From Ophthalmolycus amberensis (lineage: Eukaryota; Chordata; Actinopteri; Perciformes; Zoarcidae): a DNA stretch of 64,000 nt. Shown here in pieces: positions 1 to 50,407 of this stretch; the stretch's first letter is position 1; the number at the start of each line of letters is the position of its first letter. The position numbers and the translations under genes are program-made. The DNA lies in assembly GCA_024529925.1 (NCBI GenBank), contig JAFEUB010001804.1:399001-463000 (forward strand), written 5' to 3'. A model generated the notes under the pieces. The model had not been told where the DNA came from, did not search any database, and saw only the letters and a list, made by a program, of their open reading frames with translations.

Positions 1-367
1 TCCACCTGTTAGCTAAATGTACTGTTTTTACTTCTCTCAGTGGTTCATGACTCAGTGGTTCATGACGCTGTGTTGACGGGCGCTGTTTATACCTCTCTGC
101 ACAGTCTGCAGGCATATAGACTGAGGGAGCTCACTCGATGCTCGTCCTGTCACTCATCTCCAAAAAGTGTCTGTTCCCTCTCGTATCAGGATTCTGTTCA
201 CGGGTGCCTCGCCTCCACTCACCTGTGTGTTCTTTCTAATAGATTTAGGACCTTTAACTGTACGAGCCCCCTTTTTGGTTGTGAGTTAGCAGAAAGTGTT
301 CTGCCGGGATTTATTGTGTTGTTTATCTCTTTCATTGTTCCAGAGCTGGTGTAGATGCTTGTTTGAA

Positions 368-389
368 GGGGGGGGGGGGGGGGGGGGGG
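368..389. repeat. G22 homopolymer
   Basis: Twenty-two consecutive G on the + strand; it can form G-quadruplexes and is prone to sequencing-length error. Confidence 0.9.
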
Positions 390-541
390 ATCAGTCGTTG
401 GGTCGGACCTTTGCTGCTGATCAGCCAGTCAGGAGAGCAGGGTCTAAAATTGCACAACAATCTCCTGTCATCATCTGGAGGAGGGTTTCTCATTTATTTA
501 GTGTTTTATTGTCTTTGTCGTGTTTTTAATTCCCACCACAG

Positions 542-614
542 CGTGTTGATTTATAACCCCGTGAAGCCCCTCGGCATCGGCAAAGAGCTCGATGTGATGG
601 TAACCCCGGCGTGA
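542..614 (+). CDS. Candidate terminal coding exon of an unidentified upstream gene
   Basis: After a strong T-rich acceptor ending cccaccacag (541), one frame reads VLIYNPVKPLGIGKELDVM then VTPA and a TGA at 612-614. Codon choice is C/G-rich at third positions, unlike the flanks. The frame before the acceptor is AT-rich and non-coding in character. ATG|gtaacc inside it could instead be a donor, so the exon may not be terminal. I do not recognise the protein. The human neighbour on this side of ARHGAP12 is KIF5B, whose C-terminus this does not resemble. Confidence 0.35.
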
Positions 615-720
615 CGACACTAACATCTTGTGCAATACACTGTAAGAACTGCACTGTATATCAGTGGACTGGCGGGTGTGATCAGGGTGTGCTTGCAGCC
701 ACGTAGAGTCAAAAGTCGGA

Positions 721-745
721 CCCCCCCCCCCCCCCCCCCCCCCCC
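721..745. repeat. C25 homopolymer
   Basis: Twenty-five consecutive C, followed by a C/T-rich stretch. Confidence 0.9.
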
Positions 746-1466
746 TTCCTTCCCTTCCCTTGTTGCCGTCTGAGCCGCTTACTTTTGGCCCTCAGTGTGT
801 TTTCTCAGCGAGGACTTCTTTCATTGACGTTTCTAAAAAGCTGGAACAGGACTTCATCTGGACCGACTCCTGTAACACACAGTGAGCTCCCAGGAGAGGA
901 GACGGTCGCATTAGGAGATAAAGACGAAAGCTTTTTAGGAACACACGTTAAAGAAACTATCAAACGACGACAGTTGTGGCTTCGACCAGTGGAACAAATC
1001 TAGTTTCATAAAGGAGGGGGGGGTGGGGTGAAGGATTTTAGCTTTGTCGCCTAAGATGTCGCACTCAAGTCGGGTTTCACAGCACTTCTTCTCAACACCT
1101 GCACTCAGAGAAACACTCCACATGTGGTGGTCTTTGACTGGAGAACACAGAAGCTCCTGTAAATGGGTCCGTTAATAATTTAAAGTGGTAATGTCTTTCT
1201 ACAAGCTGCATCTGTGACAGGACAGCGTTTGGTGTCTGTTGAGATGGTTTACTCCCTCTGTGTAATCTTCAAGGTTAGTTCAGACTTTGCAGCATGGACC
1301 TAAAAAATGTTCATTCTTTGACCTTCCACCCAAAACTGGACATGAATTAAAACAAACGGCAAAGAATAGTTGAGGCGTTAACCTAAATTGCATTAATTCT
1401 AAATTTGAAAACGAAGTGTAGCCACTTTTTTTATTACTGTGTAATAGTTGGTCATTTATTTTAGAG

Positions 1467-1586
1467 GACAGCTTTGAGGATCCATCGGTGGACGAAGGTT
1501 CTGGATCATTCCTGGAGAACTGGGGCACAAACGGCTCTGATAAGGACGGAGATGGGAGGCTCATGAGATCACAGTTTTTGGATTGA
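1467..1586 (+). CDS. Candidate acidic C-terminal exon, unidentified
   Basis: Behind tttattttagag, a phase-0 frame of 39 codons reads DSFEDPSVDEGSGSFLENWG and continues to TGA at 1584-1586. An ATTAAA lies 25 nt further on (1611-1616). The acidic, glycine/serine-rich composition looks like a protein tail. It could be an alternative last exon of the gene whose exon may end at 599 (also phase 0). An opposite-strand frame overlaps it, so chance cannot be excluded. Confidence 0.25.
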   Translation, partial: DSFEDPSVDEGSGSFLENWGTNGSDKDGDGRLMRSQFLD

Positions 1587-2750
1587 TTGCATGATGTAAA
1601 TGTATGTGTGATTAAATAATTATGAGAAAAGCACCGAGTTTCTGTTTGTGGAAGGCTCGGTTAATGTTGACGTGGTGTCGCGCTGACAAGTTTTATAAAA
1701 TCTGACAAGTTGATTTTGAAAGGTGAATATATGTAGTGTGGTGTTCATGGTTTGGTTTAAGCTTTTTAAATCCAATTAAATTTGCGATAATGACTTTATA
1801 ACTAGTTTTATTGAAGTTCAACCTCAGCTTGTATAATAAGTCTAAAATAACCTGTCGACTAATTACTGTATTCAGACACACACACAAATGTCTCTATTGA
1901 AACTCATTATAACCACATATTTGATCCCACTGCCGTTACATTAAATCAAGCTTTCAATCTAGAACACCTGCCTCCAAAAGCCTCACGGTGTAAATACATG
2001 TGGCGTCCACTAGGGGCATAGCTGCTGTATTATGGAGCACTGCAGTGTTTAAATCAATGTTGCGAATCAACATATCCCAGACTGTGGAAAAAAAATTAAA
2101 GTATGTAGAAAATGATATTAATTATTTTTTATAAATGACAGCAGGGGAAACGCACTGACATTTAAAGGGTTAACAATCTCAAGAACTGTCAATATTTTGG
2201 TAGTTATGATCAAGAATGGAGCAGGTTAAATTTACTATGGTTATTTATCTTGGTGAAAGTGGAAGATAATAATATATAATTCTAATTTTACTCTATTTGA
2301 TAATTATTATTTCTCATTACTTATTTTTGGACAGAACCAGGATAACTGTATTCCGTATTTCTGCTAAGCTAAGTTCTTCGGCCGATGGCGGCGTAGCTTC
2401 ATATTTAGTGTGCAGACAGATGATTACGAAAAAGTATTTCGTAAAACAAAAATATTTAATATTTAAGTGATGGCGTTTACAGTATCACATTTGAGACTGA
2501 AACTGACGCAAATATTTAAAAGTTACCATATTTATTTAAATAGTTCCGGTGTATAACCACCAGGTGGCGCTGATTCTCCTGTTTGCGTCCCGTAACACTA
2601 AAGAGTACAAATTAAACAGAAGGTCTCACTCTGCATATATTCTCAGTCCGAATATGGAGACGATTTTGATGAATTAATGAAAATGCTAATAATTGTATCG
2701 ATAGTGTACAAACGGAGAAACGGTCATTTTAATTCATTTTTTTCTTAAAA

Positions 2751-3142
2751 TATTGAGGGAGAGAGAGAAAGAGGGAGCGAGAGAAAGAGAGAGGGAAAGA
2801 GGGGAGAGAGAAATATAGAGAGGGAGAGAGGGAGAGAACGAGAGAGACAGAAAGAGAGGGAGAGAGAAAGAGAGAGCGAGGGAGAGAGCGCGAGAGAGAG
2901 AAAGACAGAAAGAGAGGGAGAGAGAAAGAGAGAGAGCGAGAGAGAGAAAGACAGAAAGAGAGGGAGAGAGAAAGATAGAGAGAGAGAGACAGCAAGAGAA
3001 AGAGAGAGAGACAGTAAGAGAGGGAGAGAGAGAAAGAGAGAGAGGGAGAGAGAAAAAGAGAGAGAGGGATAGAGAGAGGGGGAGAGAGAGAGGGAGAGGG
3101 AGAGCTAAAAAGAGAGAGGGATAGAGAGAGAGATACCTCTCA
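2751..3142. repeat. Polypurine (GA)n-rich tract, about 390 bp
   Basis: Almost pure A/G on the + strand with gagaga, gggaga and gaaaga variants and rare C/T interruptions (acag, gcg). The long frame on the minus strand (2729-2995) is only the Ser/Leu translation of this repeat. Confidence 0.92.
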
Positions 3143-3149
3143 TCTGGGA

Positions 3150-3456
3150 TTGGGTCGTTGTGAGTATCTGTGAATCAGATTGTCTCCTGGAAAACATATC
3201 AGAGTGATACGTCGTTTCTAAATAAACGATCTTTACTTAAAGGTAGTTGCCAAAGTTGTTGAGTCCACGGGAGCGAGCACCGCTGTGGATTACACTGGGA
3301 AGAGACAGGAGACACGGGAGCGAGCACTATCTGACCAACCTGACAAGTAGTGTTCACACGGTGATCGGTCCACCGGAGAAGTTTACGGGATTCTAACCCT
3401 CAACTCGGGATCTTTTGGAGTGTGTTTGTTTGTGTCCCGCGCCAGTAGAGGAGGTA
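3150..3456 (+). promoter_or_regulatory. Candidate arhgap12 promoter and non-coding first exon
   Basis: A unique, moderately CpG-containing stretch follows the (GA)n tract and ends in a strong donor, GAG|GTACGT, near 3455. It holds a duplicated motif, acgggagcgagcac (about 3268 and 3315). An upstream 5' UTR exon is required by the acceptor at 7349, and this is the best donor-bearing candidate I see between 1.6 and 7.3 kb. No TATA box was seen. This is inference; no transcript evidence is available. Confidence 0.3.
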
Positions 3457-6400
3457 CGTTAAGGTGCGGACGTTGTGTTTGGGACACCGAGGAATGTTTT
3501 AGCAGGAAAGATAATTAGCTAGCTAACGTTAGCGTCCAGATTAGCGCCTGTAAATCAAGTTAAGACTACGGAACGTGAGTATAACTAACTGCTAAGACTT
3601 TTAAATGAGTACTGAGAGTGAACAGTACAGTAGTGAGAGTACTTCTATCACTATTAAAGTTTACAGGAATGCTGTACAAATACCAGGAACTGTGAAAGTG
3701 AAGTAATCCCTGTAGGAATACTACCAAATACACCCACTAACGGTGTGTTTATATCCTCTCGGGAGTTTGTTTAGTACCATAAAGTTACCCTCATGCAGCT
3801 AGATAGCATACATGCTACTGTATGTTTGGTTGTTGTTCAGTATCGTCACACCTGTCAAGGTGTGCAGCACGAGGCACAGGTGACAGGTCATTTCACCTTC
3901 TTTTGAAATGTGTTCAATAACAACACGTGCGTGGGAAATATCTTAATATCAGAGATTAAGTTTTAAAATAAAATTAATCTTGTGTTTTTTTAAATTAAAG
4001 TGTAAATCACAGTGGAGCTGGTTGGTATTAATATCAGTCACATATCAGGACATTTGATTGGGTAATTTGAGGATTTTTCTGCTTTTTGTTATTGTGAATT
4101 AAATAAATTAAGCAACAGGAAGATGACACCACGTGCTTTGGAAAACTGATGGGCAAAATCAAAATATTGTCATTTGCATCTCTAAATGTATCTAGATGAT
4201 CAAAATCACAATGAATACGTTCTCTATGAAATAGTCTGTGATGCAACCTGTTTGTTCACAGGGAGGTGATGTCATGTTCAGTAAGATCTGTGTCTACCTG
4301 CTCAGGTGACCTACCTGGCTCTAAACACATCCATTGTCTCTGTTCACGACGCCCACACTCAGTGAGCTGCAGCTGTGGTTTGTTGAAGTGTGACAGATTG
4401 TGCTCGCTGACCTCGGGAGAGTCGTCTCTAACTGGGACAGCCTGTGCCGGATCCGGGCTTATTTTGGGTGAACGTGGAGTGGACCTATATTTGGTTTAGA
4501 CTTGGTGTGAAGGTCACTGTGCACTTCTTCACGGGCGCTGCTCGTTACAAACTGTGACACCAGATGACGCAGAATCACAGGAAACACTTTCTCTCTCTTA
4601 AACTGATAGGTTGTGTTTGACGTCTGTCTCTAAAACGTGTGAGATAAACAGGCTTTTGCTGCTTAAAGCATTAAAAAAATGACTTTTTCTATCGTAAAGG
4701 CAGCATGTCTTTACATAAACAAGTCTTTAACGGATTAGTTGTTGTTATTGAATCCTAGCTTTGTTTCTGAACCGTTGACCTTTTTGGTTGTTCTGTATTC
4801 GACACCGTGTGAACGTTTAACACGAGCTGACTGAGCCTGACTGCACTCATCTGTAAATAACTCCCTGATGTGAGAGGAACCTGCTCTCTGATGAGACTGC
4901 CTCCCTCAGAGTAACCACTGAAGTCTCTGACTCGAGTCACACAGCAATGACTCCGCTGCCTCGCTGTTTTCGGTGGAAACATTCCATGCGTTTTACGTTG
5001 GAAAAACTCTTTCCAAGGTACCGCTTTCTGTTCTGCTGAGGCGGGACAAAAGAAACGGGAGGGTACGTTTCCTACATGTGCTGACAACGGCAGATTTTTC
5101 CACCTCCATGACAGTTGAAATGGTCACACACACACACATTTCTTCGTCTACCTTCCCGACTCTTCAGCCTCGTCGCTCTGGATGATTTAATCCTGCTGTA
5201 AGGCTCATTACCATCACATCGAATTAAGGTGCTTCCTCTGAATTTCTGCTGATTGGACTCTAAAGAAGATTTGTGCTTTTCACGCTGATGCTGGAGCTTA
5301 ATCTAGATAGACCTCCAGGCACTGATCCTTCTAAATACCTTTCAATATGAGGAAGAGGAGCCACCACTAAGTCTTCATCACTACGTGTGTGGTACAGGTG
5401 CATTGCTGTTTACATATGATATGAGCTGTAACATCATGGAAAAATGCCGTAAACATTTCTGAAATCTTCAATTTAATTGTTGTTTTTTAGATATTATACG
5501 TTGCGAGATATGAGTTCGACTTTTTGAATCATCAGCTATCAGACTGGTTTGTGATGTCCCTAAAAACGCTGGCAGGATATTGACGAGGAGTAAACAACCA
5601 GAGGAAATGTGGCACGAAGAAGACCGGGAATGAACTTTGGTCTCATCTGCTGCAGAGACTTAAGTCCCAAAAGTTGCCATTCTCTTTAGTGACGAGCAGT
5701 ACTTCTAGAAGAGAGACTCTGAAGGTCTTTGCTGTTGAGTAGGTGGAGATTTGCTCTTAGTTATTACTCCCACAATGTGTCAGGATTGACCAAAGTGACT
5801 GAGGAAAACCACAGACTTCTTATATGAAGCGTGACAGATTGTGTAACAGAGCATTCAGCACAGATAACGTCTCATACCTCTATTATTAGTTATTATTTTG
5901 TAAATAAAGCAGGCACAGCTCCTCAACCTCTGAGCACATGTCTTCAACACAAGGATGAGATTCCTCCAGCCAGCTGAATGATCACATCACAGGTCATTTG
6001 ATGGAGCTGCCAGTTGTCATGATATGCCAGACATCCCCCCCCCGTCTGATGCTTCACTGGTCCTTCTCTGTGTGTTGATACCGTGAGCTGTGAATTGGCG
6101 TCGGTGTTCATTTGGCTAATGGACGTTGTGTACGGCCAATAGATTTGTGCCGGTAATCCGTGATGCTATTATCCCTGCGGTGACAGTATTCCAGGCGCTG
6201 TGATCAGTCACACCTAATCACAGATCTTTATGAAGCTACAGCTGGTAACAATGTGCTCGTTAATCACTGCTGCAAGAGAGTGATGAGTGTATCTTCTAGT
6301 AAGGCTATAAAAGTGAGTATCACTGTTCCACAATGTTTAACCGTGACTAGTTACTTCAGTTATTTCTGCTATCGTCCAAAACCTGAATTAGTTATCGTGG

Positions 6401-7349
6401 CAGAGGTACACGAAACAGAGAAACACAGACGAGATACAAATCTTTGAACTCTGAAGCGTGTTAGAGCGTGGAATGTTTGTGGAACATCTCTTTCTATGAA
6501 AAGAGCCCACGCATAGAGGTGTAGCCTGAGGCAGTACATGCCCCCCCCGAGGGGCATTTATTATTAAACTCAGGTCTGCCCCTGAAGTTCACCACCGATG
6601 AGACTTTATCTTTAATGTTTGGCTCCATTACGTTCTCCTTGTTGTCACCGTCGGTTGAGTTATGAGCATTTTTAATAACTTTTAGTTTCACTTTGTGTCT
6701 TTGTCTTTAAGTTTGAGTTTCCTTCAGGTGACACTGCTCTCCTCGACTGTAGATGATCACTAATACTGCTGATGTTTACTTCCTCGTTACTGATTACAAA
6801 CTAACTGCTGCTGTCGGTGCTAGAGATTCATTTAGAAGTAAAGCAAGTTTAATAAATGGCAATTAGACTTAATGTCCAGCCTGTCAACATCGATGTACAA
6901 TAAACTTTCATTCCTCTCAGCATTCAGACATACTTGCTCTGTCTCTGAAGTACCTTCCAGGATATATACTGGACGTTTCAGGTACCAAATATTCAAGGAA
7001 TGGAGTCAATAATATGCCAATTTTACCTCTAGATCAGTTTTTAAGATATCCAACGAGTTAAAGGTCTTAACATATGCCAATGTAGGACTGTTGGTGGCTT
7101 ATTTCAGATCTGTTTTAGCAGAGCATTTTTTATCTCTCAAGGGAAGAAATGTGTATAGCATATAATTGGGGAAATGTGGGAGAGAAGGAGGTTAATGACG
7201 CGTAAGAAACGGCCTTTAAGGACTTTGTGGGATATGGTAACCCTCTGTTACACCCAAGAAACACTTTTAAGGCCCCGAGTATTGATTAAATCATGACTGG
7301 GACATTAAATGTGTTGGATACTTACTTTGGTTCTCTGTTTTCCCTCCAG
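3457..7349. other. Candidate 5' intron of arhgap12
   Basis: AT-rich single-copy-looking sequence without a convincing exon. Small frames at 4266-4499 and 4755-5185 lack homology and splice context. Confidence 0.4.
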
Positions 7350-7414
7350 CTCTGCTCACCATGCTAATAATCTTCCTCTTGCGGTGAGCTGCCTGGTGGA
7401 CAGTCGGAGGCATC
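7350..7414 (+). other. arhgap12: arhgap12 5' UTR part of the first coding exon
   Basis: A pyrimidine-rich acceptor ending in CTCCAG at 7344-7349 precedes the start codon by 65 nt. This implies at least one further upstream non-coding exon. The ATG at 7415 lies in catcATGg with G at +4, and it starts the frame that gives the conserved SH3 N-terminus. Confidence 0.7.
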
Positions 7415-45070
<37,656 letters not shown>

Positions 45071-45920
45071 AAAGAGACACCGGGGGGGATGAGCCTCTTG
45101 CTTTTTTTCTCTCTCTCTTTCTCTCTCCCAACGCAGAGCCTGGATCGGCTCGGCTCGGTCCAGCTTCTCTTCATCTCAAACCGACCTGCGACCACTGACT
45201 CCTCCAATCGTACAACCTCCGGACCAACGCCACGCCAATACGTCACCAAAACCAAACCACAGCTGTAACTAACTAGCGACCAAAAAGGTTTCAGCTCTTT
45301 GCACTTTCCAGTGTCTCATTTTCTGTCCTGCAGCTACATTTGTGCCACTTTACTGCAAAAGGGTGACGTCCTCCTGTCGCGACACTGGATTCCTAAAAGT
45401 AGTGAACAGGCCTCTACTACTGCTGCACAGACGGACTGAGACCGAAGCAGAAGGATGGAGGAGCCTCTTCTTACAGAGGAGGCCTCACTAGTGGAGGGTG
45501 GAGAATGTACTGTACTGTATTACCTGATCCATGTATCATCACTCTTGTATGAACCACACTGGGGAACCAAAAGAGGAAACTAAACTGCTGTGCTTGGCTT
45601 TAGACGTTTAGACACTAAGAGAAGAAACAGGAAGAAGGGATGATATGGAGGTCCTTTTTTATTTTTAGGATTAATATGAACATTTGCTGCCATTGCCGGA
45701 CTGCTCTTCCTTTCACAATGTCTTCATTTCAAAGTATTTTCTTTCCTTCTGCCTCTTTCCATCGCTCTGGATTTTCCTCTCCTTCCTTCTCTTCCTGTAA
45801 TCCTGAACACACTGGACCGGGGTCCTCTGAACACATAAGAGGTTATCACTCTGTAATATATCTGCTCCATTTAGCTTTAAGAACAAATCTTCTTCAAGCA
45901 GTCAGAAGTTAAAGAATATA

Positions 45921-45926
45921 AATAAA
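45921..45926 (+). terminator. Alternative poly(A) signal AATAAA
   Basis: Canonical hexamer 851 nt after the arhgap12 stop codon, with a GT-rich patch (ggtgtctttcctgg) about 20 nt downstream. Confidence 0.35.
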
Positions 45927-46287
45927 ACAAAGGTACTCAGCGGTGTCTTTCCTGGACTCTTGGATATTAAACGTGAAGGCGTACGGCCTTTTGAACACGA
46001 CTCCGTTGATAAATGTGTACAGTGTTTTATGTGTGCATGAGGGTGGGGCGGACGGATGAATGGAAATCAATGACAGTATATTGTACAAATAGTAAATGTA
46101 AGTATGTATGCCTGGAATGTTGAAAATATGACACGAGGGAGAAATCACTATTTTGTGATCATTGTGTGACCAACAGATGTGAGGGATGAAGTGATGAACT
46201 GGGGATGTGGAGGTTTACCTGCGCGTCGCGTAAACGCAAGTTGTTGAATGTAAATCTTGAGAGTAACTGTTGGCTTTAACGAACTGG

Positions 46288-46293
46288 AATAAA
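46288..46293 (+). terminator. Poly(A) signal AATAAA (likely main site)
   Basis: Canonical hexamer in context ggAATAAAgag. A T/GT-rich downstream element lies within about 40-60 nt. An earlier AATAAA at 45921-45926 could give a shorter transcript. Confidence 0.5.
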
Positions 46294-47834
46294 GAGCTCT
46301 AATAAGAGGTATTTCCAAAGGAGATATTCTTTGTTGTTTTTACATTTGTTCATACATTTAGACTTGTGCTACAGTAAGTAGTTATTTCAGTGTGAAGATC
46401 AAGGAGGGGACGCTGCTGGAATTTGAGGTTTGATCATCTGATTTACATTAAAGCAAATAAAAAAGGTTCAAGTCAAAACATACAAATTAAATCAAACATT
46501 TGAGGCAATAAGCTAAGATTTTATGTCAATATTGGTCAGAACTTGGTGTCTAAAGTAAATCTTCATTTTTCCATCGCCATTGATATAGGAAGTCAAAATG
46601 TAATGTATTTTTTTTAGTACCTCAAAACTGACGTACTAGATTATAATCTTCACTTGTAAATCAGAGTCTTTACATCTGACATTTAACTATTTTGGTATAT
46701 CATACCTAATACGTTAGGTCCGGGGGGGGGGGGGGGAGCACAGTGTGAAATAACATGTAGAGATAGACGGATGCATGCTGCTGATGCTGCTGATGTGCCG
46801 TGCTGTGCCGGCTCCTACAGAAGTCAAGTTCAAAAACCCCAGAAAGCTTTTCATGTCGGGAACCCTGCTTCACACAACATTTTATAAGACGCTTTCCCTC
46901 AGAAACACCGGCTGAAAAGACGTTTCTTGTTGGATGCAACTTCATAGGCAGCAGGACGCATCATCAAGCTGCTCTTTTGTTGCAGTCTCAGCATGCTATC
47001 CACTCGGGGTATAAAAACAAGTCGTTCTAATGATCACAGTGATTGTTGTTGGCACCCCCCTCTGATCTCGGTTACATATTCGTCGTTTGTTCACACTGAA
47101 CGCCTAATCAGTGAGAACACCGACAAAGAAACAGAAACACAGGCACAGTTTGAAATTAGGGATCAGACAAAACTCCCAGCCCGTCCTGGTTCGTTAAAAT
47201 GTCTAATAGATACAAAATAACAAAGCAGGCAATACAAGGAGAGTTATGATTGATCTTTCTTGTGTAAAAGTGACCACATTTACATAGCTTTGAATTGGAG
47301 TCCAACTATGGCCAAATTCCATTATGTGTGGAGTCTCTATGAATACAATTGCAAATCAGGTCACAGTTTATTATTGACTTATATGTCTAGTGGTATCCAG
47401 TCATTCCTTCATCGTTTTGGTCTAATTTGTTCACATTTTGGGAACAATGCTGTTGTCGTTAATGGGTTTCGTTTTTGGACTGAGATCTGTGGGTAATCTT
47501 GAGCTCAGTGGATCAGCCTGCAGTCTGCAGCTTCTTCTTGTTGTGGATCTTTTATAAAACGTTGTGCACAAAGTGTTGTCGCTGTCCAAGGTGCTGATCC
47601 TGGGACCCCCGATTGTCCAGAGACACTGGCCATCAGCATGCGTTATAAAGAGGTGAATTATTTAAACTTTTTTGCTCGTCTAAAACCTGCTAGAAAAACA
47701 CGACGCACCATTGTGCCATGAACGATGACTTTGCAGGCAGCTCGTTTCCTGCGACGTGTCTCGGTGTGATCTGGGCGTTTGGGAGGGTTTTGCAGACGTT
47801 CCTCTCCACATCAACGCTTTCCAGCTCTTCTTGG

Positions 47835-47925
47835 CGGGGACCCCCCCGAGACCTCCCCAGGCTAGACGACATATAAAACTCCTCCAGTGTTTTCTGGGTC
47901 TACCCCGGGGCCTCCCTCTTCACCA
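47835..47925 (+). mobile_element. Fish interspersed-repeat fragment
   Basis: ccccgagacctccccaggctagacgacatataa...ctccagtgttttctgggtctaccccggggcc resembles a repeat, probably from a non-LTR element, that I remember in many fish genomes. No intact frame. Confidence 0.35.
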
Positions 47926-48313
47926 CAACCGGTACAACGCCACACCAAACCGCCTGTCCACAATTAAGCGTTACCCTCACTCAGGAACTCCCCTGCTTGG
48001 GGCAGTGACTCACTCCTAACCCAGAGGGTGCAAGCCACCATTTATATATATATATATATTGATTTTTAGCAAACCAAAGTTAACTGCTGTTATGTCATGG
48101 GTCTGCATGGTCTCACAACATTGCACCCTCAATTATCCAGAAAAGTTTTTTTTGCTGAGCTTGCATGCTCTTTGTTAGGACTGTCCTACTTTAAATTGCT
48201 CCCGTTACACCTGATGGATGAGCTCAGGACGAGCACTGTTCCTCTGGTCCTCACGTTCGAAGACTTTAACCTGAAGAAAGTCGCTTTCAAAGTAAACTTA
48301 ATCCAGTTGAGAA

Positions 48314-48344
<31 letters not shown>

Positions 48345-49634
48345 GCTATATTGATTTTCTCCACATTAGTCAAACTATGACAGGTTACCAAACATGCATT
48401 GTTGGACACTGGGGCTGGGCTGTAGGAGTGGACATCTAACGTTGATGTTAATGAGTCTGCAAAATATTACGATTTAAGATTACTTCATTGGAATCAATTA
48501 AAGAAATCATACAAATGCCCATCAAGAGATGCCAAAGCAGACATTGTTGTTTTGCTTGTGTCCCAAACACAATGATATTAAATGTACAATTACTTCAAAC
48601 AGAGAAAGAAATCAACGCTGCAGCTCCATAATATTGCAGCTCGTGTTTAGAGTCTTAAATGGAAAACGTTGATGGTTCAGACTTCAGGCACCGATGAGGG
48701 AACTTGATGCAGCCGGTCTTGACCTTGCAGCCCCCCCCCCCCCTCTGAATTATAATTCACTTAAATTTGAAAGTTAATATCGATGCTCTGTGAACTCAGA
48801 CGCTGGCCGTCGCTGCCGCAGCCGGTCCTCCACAGAGAGGTTGTCGCTGCGTCGCCCGGTGTCAAGGCTCCGTCAGCGGGGACAGTCGTTAGCTGAACCA
48901 AACCTGGAGGAAGCGATCAAGTTTAGTATAACTCTGATTGAGTATATTTCCCTCCGTCATACAGATTATTTTTGGACACTGGCTCTAGTTGCCTCAACAT
49001 AACGATGCTATTACTCAGTTGTTATTTTAACAGTGTGTTTTTCTGGACAAACGAGTCCCTTTGCTGTAGAAGCATGAGGACATGTTTACTGTGTGAAATC
49101 CACTGATTGAGTAGCTGAAGCTGAACTGCTTTTGCTTTTGTCTCCACGTGGCTTTGAGCTTCAATGGTTCCTGCAGGCTGTGAGAGAGATCTCTATTAAG
49201 ATTGACCTGAATGACGAGCGCTCCAGCTAGCTACAAACACATCTGTGTAAGTCAGCCACCTACAGCTAACCAGCAGGATAACATCAGCCAGCTCGCTCCC
49301 TCAGAACGCTGCAGAATGTGGAGTCGCTTCTTATCTGTCCGAATGAGCTGAAAACTCATACTGTCAAAACTATATTTCGCTAAATATCGCGATACTTTGC
49401 TGTACCCAGAATCTACGGTACCTGAGACGTTATCCCCAATACTGGTCGCCGTGCACTCCAATACATCACAGAGAGCAGAGCGTCTGCATCTAGGGACTGG
49501 AAACTGGATTTTTAAAAATACCCTGGTCCACCGTACTACCGCCCAATCCTAACCACGATATTCAAAACTATGTGAGCATGATGATATGAAACATGCCTGC
49601 ATGCTCTGTCTGTATCAATCCCACCTCCATGCTC

Positions 49635-49688
49635 TGTGTGTGTGTGTGTGTGTGTGGTGTGTGTGTGTGGTGTGTGTGTGTGTGTGTG
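49635..49688. repeat. (GT)n microsatellite with GG interruptions
   Basis: GT repeat broken twice by gtgg. Confidence 0.9.
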
Positions 49689-50074
49689 CTCCGTCGTGTC
49701 GTGCCGAGTAGAAAGCGGAGAGTCTTCATTGTTTCACAAATTAGCAAAAATAATTGATGAGAAAACACAGTAAGAACCGCATTCATTGCTCAGACAGGAG
49801 ACATTCTCATTAGCCGGGCTGCTACGCAAGACACCGCTTTGAATATTAACAGCCGTCTGCACACTGCGTGGGGCTCAATTGCAAACGAAGCCTAATTCTC
49901 CTTTACAATAATGTTCTACATGTTAACAGTGGGGGAGGCAGACTCATTACAATAAGCAATATTAGGATCAGTGTATAGAGGGATGGCATTAGAATGTGCC
50001 ACTAAATGTGGGCTTTTATGGAATAATTTTTTGGCTGCTTCATATCCTCGTGAGAAGCCCTGAGTTAAAACATA

Positions 50075-50097
50075 CCCCCCCCCCCCCCCCCCCCCCC
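50075..50097. repeat. C23 homopolymer
   Basis: Twenty-three consecutive C. Confidence 0.9.
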
Positions 50098-50407
50098 TCT
50101 GTGGATGTTCGACCCCGCTCGCTCATCAGTCATTTTCTAATGTGTTTGAAGCTACAGTAAGCCTCGCTGAGCAGATGGCTCGACTCATTTGGCTCGAACC
50201 AACTCCAATGTGAGAGATCTTCTCTTTAGGGTGAAGTGACACCTACTTCACAAGTTGATTGATGGTCTGGAGCCTCCGATGTGGACGGGATTTAGTTCTT
50301 AAGGAGGGCAGGTCGAGTGATTTTCATTTTGCTTACGTTGAACAGATAAACGTGTGATCCTCCTTTTACCCCAGCATTACTGAGACACCATTAAGCTGCT
50401 GACAAGG

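Larger units (their letters stand above)
615..2750. other. Intergenic or 3' region, mostly unique
   Basis: Contains the C25 run, the ORF-bearing stretch near 785-1003 (unrecognised, with a tttctcag acceptor at 808) and the candidate acidic exon. From about 1600 to 2750 the sequence is AT-rich and I see no gene. Confidence 0.5.
45071..46310 (+). other. arhgap12: arhgap12 3' UTR
   Basis: No further frame follows the stop. The stretch is T/C- and A-rich, starting with a short (CT)-rich run. Two AATAAA hexamers are present, at 45921-45926 and 46288-46293. The second is followed by a GT/T-rich stretch (about 46325-46350), so it is the more likely main poly(A) site. Confidence 0.6.
46311..50074. 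other. Downstream intergenic region, first part
   Basis: No convincing gene. It contains a G15 run (46722-46736), (TA)n at 48039-48058 and 48314-48340, and a C-run at about 48731-48742. Near 49800-50040 it is unique AT-rich sequence with many TAAT motifs. Confidence 0.5.

Noticed and set aside
542..614. kif5b C-terminus, expected from human synteny
   Set aside because: The residues do not resemble the Gly/Pro-rich kinesin-1 tail.
1280..1564. Minus-strand 94-codon frame
   Set aside because: No homology; the plus-strand reading behind a splice acceptor is a better explanation of the open sequence.
2729..2995. Minus-strand 88-codon Ser/Leu frame
   Set aside because: Translation of the (GA)n tract.
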